From: an uncultured Butyricicoccus sp.
Lineage (GTDB): Bacteria > Bacillota > Clostridia > Oscillospirales > Butyricicoccaceae
Assembly (NCBI GenBank): GCA_944384655.1
Contig: CALWUF010000057.1
Span: 1 to 64,000, forward strand
Length of the DNA: 64,000 nt
Direction: 5' to 3'
Below the pieces are notes generated by a model. That model ran no database searches and was not told the DNA's origin. It was given only the letters and a program-made list of their open reading frames with translations. Shown here piece by piece: positions 17,643 to 25,668 of the stretch; the stretch's first letter is position 1, and the number at the start of each line of letters is the position of its first letter. Made by a program: the position numbers and the translations under genes.

Positions 17643-19754
17643 TTATTCCACTCCTCTGCGGTATAATCCCCGCGTGGGCTGTATGCCAAATGCCGGCGTT
17701 TTGCCCGCCAGCACCGCGCGTGCGATGCCCGCGACCTGAGTCGGGGATTCATCGGTAAACAGCAGCCGTGCATGCGTGATGCCGACTTGCCGGTATTCGT
17801 CCTGTTCCAAAAACAACGGCTGTGAATTGTACAAGCTGGTGCGGCAATGTTCTTCGCGGAATACAGGGAATTTTGCACCGCGCCGGTCGGTCAGATAATA
17901 TGCGCCGCCGGAACATTTGCCTGTTCCATCACGGTTACATCCGCCGTCACGTCCTGCGATCATACAGTTTTCCGTCAGCATGAGCGGCAGCCTGCCGCAC
18001 ACGATCAATTCGGTTTCCAATGGTTTTTTCATGTCGCGCACCTGCGACAGCCGCAATTCAAACGACAGCGTCTGCCGCACAACGCCCATGCCGCGCAACA
18101 CATCCAGTGCAACGGAATTAAATGCATTCAGCCCAAAATCACCGATCACCTGCAAACCGAGCGCACGCACGGGATCAATCTGTCCGATGGTGCCGCACAG
18201 CGCCGCTGTACAGCCCATATCCCTGCACAATTTCAGTTGTTCCAATACCGATTCCTGTTCCCTGTCCCACACAATGCGCGGCAGGACAGGCACAAGTACA
18301 CAGCCGTGCGCCAACAACTGCGACACCCGCGCACGGTGCGCCGCCATTTCACCCACTGGTACATAATATGCCTGAATTGGCAACTGGGTCAGCGCATCCG
18401 TGAGCTGCGCAAGCGTGCGCACCTGCACGGTATAGCCCGAAAATCCAGCCTGCACACTCGATATCTGCATGGTATATGCTGTCTCGCGCACAGCAGGCAT
18501 CGCTGTGCGCCTCTCTTCCAATGCGGTGAGCGCCTGCCGGCGCAGATCGTTGACCGTCTTTGCCGCAATGCGCAAACCGCTGTCCAGTGCAATCCGAATA
18601 TCCCGCACATCAAAGATTGTGCCGCCTGTCTTTCGCAGGGATTTTTCAATATCATCCCGTGCAGTCTCCCGCTTGTGCGCGCGTTCAGGCATGTCCGCCG
18701 TGACGGTCACGGCATGTAGCCCGTCATCGGCGCACAATGTGACAGGCATGCCGTCATGCGCGGAAAAGTCAAAGGATACCGCCGCACAGGGGCGTTCCTG
18801 CCCCGCGGCAAACGTTCGCGCCGCCGCATCATACAGTGGCGCAAGATCTGTTTCCGGCGTCGGCGCACGCATACCAAACATCGACGGACCAATCCGGTCA
18901 TCCAGATAGCCCTGGGTAAAGCCATCGCGGGAAAATACCTTTGCCAGCGTGTCCATCTCTTCCCGCGTCGGCGCACGGTCTTCGTTCAGTACTGCCGCAT
19001 AGATTTTCGTGACAATGGCAACATATTCCGGACGTTTCATGCGCCCCTCGATTTTGAGGGAAGATACCCCCGCCTCACACAAGGCGCGCAGGCGAGGCAG
19101 CAGGCACAGATCTTTCAAGCTCATCGGATAGCTGTTTTTCCTGCCATATGGCAGCCGGCATGGTTGTGCGCACATGCCCCGATTTCCACTGCGCCGGCCA
19201 ATGACAGCAGACAGTTCGCATTGACCGGAATAGCACATACACAGTGCGCCGTGAACAAATACTTCGGTTTCCACGCCGGCATGCGCGGTGATAGATCGAA
19301 TTTCTTCCAGGGGCAGCTCGCGCGACAGTACGACGCGTGAAAAGCCCAACGCCCTGGCGGCTCGTGCACCCGCCAGTGAATGCACCGTCATTTGCGTCGA
19401 AGCATGCAGCACTGCGTCGGGAAACTGTTCCCGGATCCATCGCGCCGCACCCAGATCCTGTACAATGAGCGCATCTGCGCCCGATTGCAACAGCAAGCGG
19501 ACATCGCGCAGCAATACGGGGATCTCACGGTCGGATACCAATGTATTGACTGTGACATTGGTCTTCACACCGCGCAGGCGGCAATATGCCAACGCCTGCC
19601 GCATCTCATCCGCAGTGAAATTTTTTGCGCCGCGCCGCGCGTTAAATGTGCCAAAGCCCAGATAAACTGCCGTCGCACCGTTCTGTACAGCAGCCCGCAC
19701 GGCGTCCATCGAGCCTGCCGGGGCAAGCAATTCCGGTCGTTGTCTCTGCATCAC
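17643..19754 (-). CDS. Peptidase U32 family protein (RlhA/TrhP-like)
   Basis: 703 residues. The N-terminal U32 domain starts ELLAPAGSMDAVRAAV and carries the Cys cluster CYSGQC...CAQPC around 165-200. A DUF3656-like middle region and a second barrel-like segment with more Cys (CMIAGRDGGCNRDGTGKC) follow. E. coli relatives are required for 5-hydroxycytidine in 23S rRNA (RlhA) or hydroxyuridine in tRNA (TrhP); this length is nearer RlhA. The start is GTG at 19754 or the next codon, ATG at 19751, which overlaps the zapA stop. RNA modification, not proteolysis, is the likely role. Confidence 0.85.
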   Translation of the reverse strand: MMQRQRPELLAPAGSMDAVRAAVQNGATAVYLGFGTFNARRGAKNFTADEMRQALAYCRLRGVKTNVTVNTLVSDREIPVLLRDVRLLLQSGADALIVQDLGAARWIREQFPDAVLHASTQMTVHSLAGARAARALGFSRVVLSRELPLEEIRSITAHAGVETEVFVHGALCMCYSGQCELSAVIGRRSGNRGMCAQPCRLPYGRKNSYPMSLKDLCLLPRLRALCEAGVSSLKIEGRMKRPEYVAIVTKIYAAVLNEDRAPTREEMDTLAKVFSRDGFTQGYLDDRIGPSMFGMRAPTPETDLAPLYDAAARTFAAGQERPCAAVSFDFSAHDGMPVTLCADDGLHAVTVTADMPERAHKRETARDDIEKSLRKTGGTIFDVRDIRIALDSGLRIAAKTVNDLRRQALTALEERRTAMPAVRETAYTMQISSVQAGFSGYTVQVRTLAQLTDALTQLPIQAYYVPVGEMAAHRARVSQLLAHGCVLVPVLPRIVWDREQESVLEQLKLCRDMGCTAALCGTIGQIDPVRALGLQVIGDFGLNAFNSVALDVLRGMGVVRQTLSFELRLSQVRDMKKPLETELIVCGRLPLMLTENCMIAGRDGGCNRDGTGKCSGGAYYLTDRRGAKFPVFREEHCRTSLYNSQPLFLEQDEYRQVGITHARLLFTDESPTQVAGIARAVLAGKTPAFGIQPTRGLYRRGVE

Positions 19755-20461
19755 TTGAGCAGACGCGCCAGACGGGAGCGCAGGTCATTGAGCTGGCGCT
19801 CCGTAGACGCCAGTTCCTTCTCCAGCTCCTCAATGCGGCGCTGCATTTTATCGCATGCCGACGCCTTTTCACGCACATCACGCAATTCGCGCTCCGTGCG
19901 CTCGGCATGTTCAAGGTCGTCCCGATGGCGGTTATCTGCATCCATCAACTGGCGTTCCAGCTCACTGACACGGCGAGTACGCGCTTCCGCCTCGCCTTGC
20001 GCCGCCTGCATGCGTTTCTCTGTTTCGCTCAGTTTGTCCTCCAACTCAACAATGCGCCCCTTGTCCTTTTCAGCGGCTTGCACCTGCGCTTCCAATTCCA
20101 CAATGCGGTTCTTGAATTGGTGGATCGCTGCCATTTCCTTCTCATGATCCTGCGCTCTTTGTTCGAGGCTGCTGATTTCCTCGTGCGCATCCGACAACTC
20201 CTGCGTCAGATTTTTGTTTTCCGCCAGATACCCGGAAATCTGTGTGCGCAGGTTTTCTGCGCCCCGCACAGCCTGTACATAATTGTCTGCCATATCGCAG
20301 GCGGTCAGCGTGAGCGCCTGCATCATATTCGCGCCGTTTTCCCGAGCCTTGCACACGCGGTCATCCACCAGCGCGGCAATCTTCTTCATATATTCTTCGT
20401 CCTGCTCGCCGGTCATGGTAAACCGATTGCCTGCAATGACGACTTCGACCCTGTTTTTCAT
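19751..20461 (-). CDS. zapA: ZapA-domain division protein with a long coiled coil
   Basis: 236 residues. The first about 85 form a ZapA domain (VEVVIAGNRFTMTGEQDEEY, then ALVDDRV and ALTLTACDMADNYVQA). The remaining about 150 residues are almost wholly charged heptad sequence, so a long coiled coil. Typical ZapA is only 85-110 residues and bundles FtsZ filaments; the extension is the unusual part. GGAGG precedes the ATG at 20461. It heads the minus-strand block to minD and overlaps the U32 gene by a few bases. Confidence 0.85.
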   Translation of the reverse strand: MKNRVEVVIAGNRFTMTGEQDEEYMKKIAALVDDRVCKARENGANMMQALTLTACDMADNYVQAVRGAENLRTQISGYLAENKNLTQELSDAHEEISSLEQRAQDHEKEMAAIHQFKNRIVELEAQVQAAEKDKGRIVELEDKLSETEKRMQAAQGEAEARTRRVSELERQLMDADNRHRDDLEHAERTERELRDVREKASACDKMQRRIEELEKELASTERQLNDLRSRLARLLK

Positions 20462-20527
20462 GAATCCCTGCCTCCAGTTATCCGCTCTCATAACCGCTGC
20501 TATGGGCGGATTTCTTCATACATGGGT

Positions 20528-20557
20528 ATTATATCACAGTCTATGCTGTTTTGTTAA
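20528..20557 (-). promoter_or_regulatory. Promoter for the zapA-minD block
   Basis: TTAACA (20552-20557), 18-base spacer, TATAAT (20528-20533) on the minus strand, about 65 bases before the zapA ATG. Confidence 0.65.
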
Positions 20558-20661
20558 CAGTTTGTTGCACAAATCGCACTTTTTTTGCACTGAATGCGCA
20601 ACAATGGCAGACGATGCGGTCACTCTGTATATCCTGCACAGAAAAACAAACAGAAAAGAAA

Positions 20662-20690
20662 TTGTATCCGGCGCTTTTTCATGCTAAAAT
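20662..20690 (+). promoter_or_regulatory. Promoter for proB-proA
   Basis: TTGTAT (20662-20667), 17 bases, TAAAAT (20685-20690), about 55 bases before the proB ATG. It is divergent from the zapA promoter 100 bases away. Confidence 0.6.
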
Positions 20691-20746
20691 GAAAAAACAA
20701 AACAAAGTCCCGCCGCTGTTGCGGCTCAAAAGGAGATCCCACCCTC

Positions 20747-21550
20747 ATGATGAATTTGATCCAGGTGCGCCGTATCGTGGTCAAGGTCGGCACCTCGACG
20801 CTCACCTATCCCACTGGAAAGTTGAACATCCGCGGCATTGAACGCCTTGTCCGCTGCCTTGCGGATCTGCACAACCGCGGTTACGATATGATGCTTGTCT
20901 CATCCGGCGCAATTGGCGTCGGCGCATCCAAGCTCCGCTTATCGGAACGTCCCACGACGCTGCGCATGAAACAGGCGGCTGCTGCCGTCGGTCAATGTGA
21001 GCTGATGCATGTATATGACAAAATTTTTGCGGAATATGGCATCTCTACCGCTCAAATTCTGCTTACCACGGACGACACGGAAGATGAACGCCGCCGTCTC
21101 AATGTACACAATACGCTTGATGCACTGTTTGAAACCCGTTCGCTGCCGATTGTCAATGAAAACGATACCGTCGCCGTCGAAGAAATTGAATTCGGTGACA
21201 ACGATCGTCTCGCTGCCGTGGTCGCCCGTGTTTCCCAGGCCGATTTGCTGGTCATTCTGACCGATATGGACGGTCTGTTCGATGACGATCCGCGCGAAAA
21301 CCCGGAAGCGCGTCTCATCCCTGTCGTTCACAAAATCACCGATGACCTGCGTCAAATGGCAGGCGGCGCCGGCACGGAAAACGGTACCGGCGGCATGGTT
21401 GCCAAGTTGGGCGCCGCAGAACTGTGTATGCAACGCGGCATCCCGATGTTCGTCATCAACGGCGCAAAACCGGAATTACTCTATGAAATCACGCAGGGGC
21501 GGCTCGCCGGAACGCTGTTTCTTCCGCCGGAATCCCCTGCCAACAACTGA
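20747..21550 (+). CDS. proB: Glutamate 5-kinase, short form without PUA
   Basis: 267 residues. Amino-acid kinase fold: VVKVGTSTLTY at the N-terminus, LVSSGAIGVGA, NENDTVAVEEIEFGDNDRLAA and LTDMDGLFDDDPR. ProB phosphorylates glutamate to start proline synthesis. E. coli ProB is about 100 residues longer because of a C-terminal PUA domain, which is absent here. AAAGGAG precedes two consecutive ATGs. It lies 14 bases before proA, one operon. Confidence 0.95.
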   Translation: MMNLIQVRRIVVKVGTSTLTYPTGKLNIRGIERLVRCLADLHNRGYDMMLVSSGAIGVGASKLRLSERPTTLRMKQAAAAVGQCELMHVYDKIFAEYGISTAQILLTTDDTEDERRRLNVHNTLDALFETRSLPIVNENDTVAVEEIEFGDNDRLAAVVARVSQADLLVILTDMDGLFDDDPRENPEARLIPVVHKITDDLRQMAGGAGTENGTGGMVAKLGAAELCMQRGIPMFVINGAKPELLYEITQGRLAGTLFLPPESPANN

Positions 21551-21564
21551 GAAAGGATGATATC

Positions 21565-22809
21565 ATGATCTCTGTACTCGACACCTGCCGCCGTGCCGCC
21601 GCCGTCAAACATCAGATCGGCGCGCTCGGGACGGATGAAAAAAACCGTGTCCTGCTGGCAATTGCCGATGCATTGCAGGCACATCGCGCAGATATCAAAG
21701 CCGCCAATGCGCTGGACATCGAAGCCGGGCGGAAAAATGGTTTGAACGCCGGTCTGATTGACCGTCTCACGCTGGGTGACGACCGCATTGACGGCGTCGC
21801 CGAAGGCTGCCGCCAGGTTGCCGCATTGCCGGATCCTGTGGGCGAAGTGACGGAAATGAAGGTCACGCCAGGCGGTTTGAAAATCGGCAAAAAACGCGTG
21901 CCCATGGGTGTGATCGGCATCATCTATGAATCCCGCCCCAATGTCACCGTGGATGCGGCTGCACTTTGTTTCAAAGCAGGTTCTGCCTGTGTGCTGCGCG
22001 GCGGCAAGGAAGCGTTCCGTTCCAATCAGTGCCTGATGAACATCATGCGCGACGCCGTTGCATCCTGCGGTCTGTCACCGGATATCCTGAACCTGGTCGA
22101 AGACACCACGCATGAAGGCGCAAACGTCATGATGCAGGCAAACGGTTTGATTGACGTGCTCATCCCGCGCGGCAGCGGGCGCCTGATTCAGGCAGTCGTG
22201 CACAATGCCACCGTCCCGGTGATTGAAACCGGCGTCGGCAACTGCCACATTTATATCGATGCGAGCGCAGACCTCGACATGGCGGCAAATATCCTCGAAA
22301 ATGCCAAGTGCCAGCGTGTCTCTGTGTGCAATGCAGCGGAAAGCCTGCTCGTACACCGCGACATTGCACAGGCATTCCTTCCGCTGGCAAAACAGCGCCT
22401 GGACGCCCACAATGTCATCTGGCACGGCTGTCCGCAAACCTGTGCCATCCTGCCCGGCATTACCCCTGCCACGGATGCAGACTATGGCACAGAATATCTC
22501 GACTATGAAATTTCCTGTAAAATTGTGGATTCCGTCGATGAAGCCATCCGTCACATCAATCAATACAACACCGGACACTCTGAGAGCATTGTCACACATG
22601 ACTACTTTGCGGCACAGAAATTCCTCGACCGCGTCGACGCCGCAGCGGTATATGTCAACGCCTCCACCCGTTTCACCGATGGCGGTGAATTCGGTTTCGG
22701 CGCCGAAATCGGTATCTCCACCCAAAAATTGCATGCGCGCGGTCCGATGGGATTGAAAGAGCTGACATCCACCAAATATATTATCTACGGAGAAGGACAA
22801 ATCCGCTGA
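21565..22809 (+). CDS. proA: Gamma-glutamyl phosphate reductase
   Basis: 414 residues, ALDH superfamily. GVIGIIYESRPNVTVDAAALC and the catalytic cysteine region KCQRVSVCNAAESLLVH are visible, and GGEFGFGAEIGISTQKLHARGPMGL lies near the end. It reduces glutamyl 5-phosphate to the semialdehyde with NADPH, the second step to proline. AAAGG precedes the ATG. It is coupled to proB upstream; a CYTH gene follows 36 bases later. Confidence 0.96.
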   Translation: MISVLDTCRRAAAVKHQIGALGTDEKNRVLLAIADALQAHRADIKAANALDIEAGRKNGLNAGLIDRLTLGDDRIDGVAEGCRQVAALPDPVGEVTEMKVTPGGLKIGKKRVPMGVIGIIYESRPNVTVDAAALCFKAGSACVLRGGKEAFRSNQCLMNIMRDAVASCGLSPDILNLVEDTTHEGANVMMQANGLIDVLIPRGSGRLIQAVVHNATVPVIETGVGNCHIYIDASADLDMAANILENAKCQRVSVCNAAESLLVHRDIAQAFLPLAKQRLDAHNVIWHGCPQTCAILPGITPATDADYGTEYLDYEISCKIVDSVDEAIRHINQYNTGHSESIVTHDYFAAQKFLDRVDAAAVYVNASTRFTDGGEFGFGAEIGISTQKLHARGPMGLKELTSTKYIIYGEGQIR

Positions 22810-22845
22810 CTCGCATTTCTATACACATGAAAGGAGACTCTTGTC

Positions 22846-23448
22846 ATGGAACGCGAATTCAAATGGCAAATTGCCGATCCTTCCGACTTCGACCGCATTG
22901 CCCAAAGCGACACCGTCAAACCACTCGTGCAATCCACCGGTACAACGGAGATGGAAGCAATTTATTATGACACCTTCGACGGACAGATTGCAAAAGCGCG
23001 CGGCGGCCTGCGCCTGCGCCGTGAAGACGGTGAATGTGTCGTCTGTCTCAAGCTCTCTCCGCAGGAGGGCTTTGACGGGGCGTTCAAAGCACGTGAAGAA
23101 TATGAATGCTACGCACCGGACGTGCGCAGCGGTATGCTCAATTTGCCGTCAGTCGGTGCGCCGCAGGAATTTTGCGACGAAATTCTCAAATCCGATCTTG
23201 TGGAACTTGGACGCACAATTTTTACGCGCCGCACATTCCTGCTTGCCTTTCAGGGCTGCACGTGTGAACTGGCGTTCGACACCGGAAAAATCACACATCG
23301 CGGTCGCGTCCGTCCAATCTGCGAGATGGAGTTGGAACTGAAGAGCGGCAATGAAGACGATTTCAATACGCTCGCCCTCGACTTGCAGAAAAAATTCTCC
23401 CTCCAGCCTGAACCGCTCACCAAGCTGATGCGTATGCTCAAACTGTAA
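22846..23448 (+). CDS. CYTH-domain protein (triphosphate hydrolase-like)
   Basis: 200 residues. The CYTH signature appears as EREFKW at residues 2-7 (the ExExK element), followed by YYDTFDG, the basic LRLRRE strand, CLKLS and EMELELKSG near the C-terminus. These charged residues line a tunnel that binds triphosphate and metal in ThTPases, inorganic triphosphatases and class IV adenylyl cyclases. Length and layout favour a triphosphatase; the substrate is unknown. AAAGGAG precedes the ATG. It is third in the proB-proA transcript and followed by a terminator. Confidence 0.82.
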   Translation: MEREFKWQIADPSDFDRIAQSDTVKPLVQSTGTTEMEAIYYDTFDGQIAKARGGLRLRREDGECVVCLKLSPQEGFDGAFKAREEYECYAPDVRSGMLNLPSVGAPQEFCDEILKSDLVELGRTIFTRRTFLLAFQGCTCELAFDTGKITHRGRVRPICEMELELKSGNEDDFNTLALDLQKKFSLQPEPLTKLMRMLKL

Positions 23449-23458
23449 ACCCAAATGG

Positions 23459-23496
23459 AAACCTCCCGTATGCGCGATGATGCGTGCGGGAGGTTT
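23459..23496. terminator. Terminator after CYTH, shared with convergent carD
   Basis: Stem AAACCTCCCG/CGGGAGGTTT, extended inward by TGCGC/GCG pairs, with TGTTTATG on plus and only weak T-richness on minus. It lies between convergent genes. Confidence 0.65.
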
Positions 23497-23515
23497 GTTT
23501 ATGCGGCGATTCTGT

Positions 23516-24046
23516 TCACTTTGCGTCCGATACCGCATCGTCTGCTGCGCGGTCTTCGATGCACTTTTTGATATACGGCTCAATTTGGTCAATATCCATG
23601 CCGAGTGCCACTGCCAGTTCGCCATACAGCAGCTTCTCCGCACGCTTCATATACTGTTGGTCAACCTGTCCCATATAGCGCCCTGCCTTGATTGCGCCTT
23701 CATTTTTCAGGTAAACGCTTTTGATCAACCGGATCAGATCGTCATTTTTATGTGTGTTCAGGCAGGCGCGATAGCGCTCGCTCAACAGCTTCCCATCACA
23801 TCCGCCACATACGTCATGCGGGATGTCCGGAATGCGCACAATCAATGCCTGTGCCTGTTCCTTTGTCATGACCGGACGCATAAACAATTTGGTATCGACA
23901 GGTGTATAAATGGTCTCCGTATCGAAGACGGGATCGAGTGTATAATACTGCGTGCTATCCTTTGGGTTTCCATCCAGCGTTCCGACACGCTGTACACGGC
24001 AGACGCCTGTACTTGCATACATAATCAAATCTCCAGCCTGATACAT
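23516..24046 (-). CDS. CarD-family RNA polymerase-binding regulator
   Basis: 176 residues. The N-terminal CarD/TRCF-like domain (about 1-65) begins YQAGDLIMYASTGVCRVQ and contains YYTLDPVFDTETIYTPVD. The C-terminal half is helical. CarD proteins bind the RNAP beta subunit and stabilise open complexes. The start at 24046 is chosen because GGAGG lies eight bases upstream; the frame extends 24 codons further through the promoter region. A CGGC-type pair (VCGGCDG, about 80-86) is present. It stands alone with its own promoter. Confidence 0.85.
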   Translation of the reverse strand: MYQAGDLIMYASTGVCRVQRVGTLDGNPKDSTQYYTLDPVFDTETIYTPVDTKLFMRPVMTKEQAQALIVRIPDIPHDVCGGCDGKLLSERYRACLNTHKNDDLIRLIKSVYLKNEGAIKAGRYMGQVDQQYMKRAEKLLYGELAVALGMDIDQIEPYIKKCIEDRAADDAVSDAK

Positions 24047-24094
24047 ATCTGAATTCCTCCTCTGCACATCCGGCTGATCTATTCCATTGTATAT

Positions 24095-24124
24095 ATTGTA
24101 ACATTTTTCCATTGACATATGTAA
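24095..24124 (-). promoter_or_regulatory. Promoter for carD
   Basis: TTACAT (24119-24124), 18 bases, TACAAT (24095-24100), minus strand. A second TACAAT overlaps at 24086-24091. Confidence 0.5.
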
Positions 24125-24140
24125 GCGATTTTTTTAAAAT
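24112..24140 (+). promoter_or_regulatory. Plus-strand promoter-like sequence without a gene
   Basis: TTGACA (24112-24117), exactly 17 bases, TAAAAT (24135-24140). It overlaps the carD promoter and points into a 200-base region with no plus-strand gene. Confidence 0.35.
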
Positions 24141-24211
24141 TTTTGCCGAATTTCATGTAAACATGCCATTTCCCCATGCGCTTCATGACGAAATGGAAGG
24201 AACACGCAAAA

Positions 24212-24241
24212 ACGCCTGCGATTTCAAACAACCGCAGGCGT
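24212..24241 (-). terminator. Terminator downstream of thioredoxin gene
   Basis: Stem ACGCCTGCG/CGCAGGCGT with a 12-base loop and TTTTTGCG on the minus strand, about 110 bases after the trx stop. Confidence 0.75.
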
Positions 24242-24350
24242 CTCTGTCTGTATGAAATTATGCCTCTTGGTTTTCAATCCGCGGCACAGGATCTTCCCAC
24301 CGCGCCGCGCACAACAGCCACCACATGCACGGCGGGATTGACTCGCCGCG

Positions 24351-24674
24351 TTACTTCAGGACATCCTCAATTGCTTTCTTGAGTTCTGACTTGTCACGCA
24401 GACCGATCAACCGGTTGACTTCTTTGCCATGTACAAAGAGAACGACCGTGGGGATTGACATGACTTTATGCATGAACGCAAGATTCGGCTGATCGTCGAT
24501 ATCAATCTTTCCCACGCAGAGCTTTCCACGGTATTCCTGTTCCAGCTCGTCAATCACAGGCGCAAGCATGCGGCATGGACCACACCAATCCGCCCAAAAG
24601 TCAACCAAAACCGGAACTGACGCATTCCGTACTTCCTGCTCAAACGTTTGCTCTGTAATATGTATAATAGACAT
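24351..24674 (-). CDS. trxA: Thioredoxin
   Basis: 107 residues, a single thioredoxin fold with the active site WCGPC in VDFWADWCGPCRMLAPV and the cis-proline in SIPTVVLF. It is a dithiol reductant in the cytoplasm. The ATG at 24674 is preceded by AGGAAGG; the frame continues 17 codons upstream without support. No reductase gene is adjacent. About 110 bases lie between the stop and its terminator. Confidence 0.94.
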   Translation of the reverse strand: MSIIHITEQTFEQEVRNASVPVLVDFWADWCGPCRMLAPVIDELEQEYRGKLCVGKIDIDDQPNLAFMHKVMSIPTVVLFVHGKEVNRLIGLRDKSELKKAIEDVLK

Positions 24675-24876
24675 TGTACCAATCTTCCTTCCTAAAAACG
24701 CATGTGTCTCGGCAGTTGTGCACATTGGAAAGCCGCCGCAAATACGTTATAATAATACATAGATATTATACCCTGTTTTTTATCAAAAGGGAATTCTTTT
24801 TTTGTGAAAAACAGAAATTTTTTCCGGTTTTTGCGGATGAATCTTCTCCCACGCCGGATGAAAGGCAGATAGATAT

Positions 24877-25302
24877 ATGACAGATTTTTTGCATCCGATG
24901 ATGGATGCGCACGCGCTGCGTCAATGCAGTGCGCTTGCGCTCGCACATATGGGCGACAACGTATATGAACTGATGACGCGCGGTTGGCTGATTGCCTCCG
25001 GTCTGGTCACAAGCCGCAACCTTCATCGTGAAACCATCCGGCTGGTCTGTGCCGGCGCACAGGCCGCAGGCGCCCATGCCATTGCGCCGATGCTGACGGA
25101 AGATGAACAGGCAATTTTCCGCCACGGACGCAATGCCAAACCCAAATCCGTGCCCAAGTCATCTTCTCCCGCAGAATATGCACTGGCCACCGCAGTGGAA
25201 TCGCTGTTCGGCTGGCTGTATCTGCGCGGACAATATGACCGCCTGAATGAATTGTTCGCCGTCATTCTCCCGGCCGCACAACAGTGGGCAGCGCAACAAT
25301 AA
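24877..25302 (+). CDS. mrnC: Mini-ribonuclease III
   Basis: 141 residues. RNase III catalytic domain without a double-stranded-RNA-binding domain: ALAHMGDNVYELMTRGWL carries the catalytic Asp, and VESLFGWLYLRGQ is the second acidic motif. In B. subtilis Mini-III matures 23S rRNA ends. AAAGG lies 11 bases before the ATG. Here it is divergent from trx rather than next to cysS, its frequent neighbour. Confidence 0.9.
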   Translation: MTDFLHPMMDAHALRQCSALALAHMGDNVYELMTRGWLIASGLVTSRNLHRETIRLVCAGAQAAGAHAIAPMLTEDEQAIFRHGRNAKPKSVPKSSSPAEYALATAVESLFGWLYLRGQYDRLNELFAVILPAAQQWAAQQ

Positions 25303-25306
25303 AATC

Positions 25307-25337
25307 GGGGGATGCTGTCCCATCGGACCGCACCCCC
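25307..25337 (-). terminator. Terminator after the Asn/Gln-rich small gene
   Basis: GGGGGTGC-type stem pairing with GCATCCCCC, inner pairs GTCC/GGGAC, then GATTTTATTG on the minus strand, immediately beyond the end of mrnC. Confidence 0.65.
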
Positions 25338-25353
25338 TCGTCCCCTATCAGCG

Positions 25354-25494
25354 TTATCCTTCGGAAGAATTGTTTTTGTTCCGGCTGTTCTGCTGATTTT
25401 TGTTCTGCGTCTGATTCGTCTGTTTCTGATTATTCTGCTGATTTTGCTGCTGATTTTGTTTCTGGTTCTGATTTCTATTCTGGTTGTGGGACAT
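25354..25494 (-). CDS. Asn/Gln-rich small protein, 46 residues
   Basis: An ATG at 25494 follows AAGAGGTGATT, a strong ribosome binding site eight bases upstream. The frame starts MSHNQNRNQNQKQNQQQNQQ and ends NNSSEG before TAA. Asn and Gln make up 30 of 46 residues, with Lys/Arg and Thr as the rest; there are no hydrophobic residues beyond the initiator Met. Such a chain must be unfolded. Gamma-type small acid-soluble spore proteins are also Asn/Gln-rich, but their repeat signature is not seen here. A terminator follows. The function is unknown. Confidence 0.72.
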   Translation of the reverse strand: MSHNQNRNQNQKQNQQQNQQNNQKQTNQTQNKNQQNSRNKNNSSEG

Positions 25495-25571
25495 TGTAAT
25501 CACCTCTTTTCGCAGCTTAGTATGAACGCCTCAGATGTTTTTTATACCGTACTTATATGGAAAATCGACTG

Positions 25572-25600
25572 TTGCAAACCATCTGCCGGTTTGATATAAT
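25572..25600 (+). promoter_or_regulatory. Promoter for yebC
   Basis: TTGCAA (25572-25577), 17 bases, TATAAT (25595-25600); the yebC ATG lies about 70 bases downstream. Confidence 0.75.
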
Positions 25601-25668
25601 TAGATGTTGGAATTCTATTTTTTTATAAATAAATTTGATCATCTGATAGTATATGGAGGTACGATCCA

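Noticed and set aside
24258..24330. 22-codon minus-strand frame (MWWLLCAARWEDPVPRIENQEA) after the thioredoxin gene
   Set aside because: No ribosome binding site before its ATG; probably untranslated sequence before the terminator.
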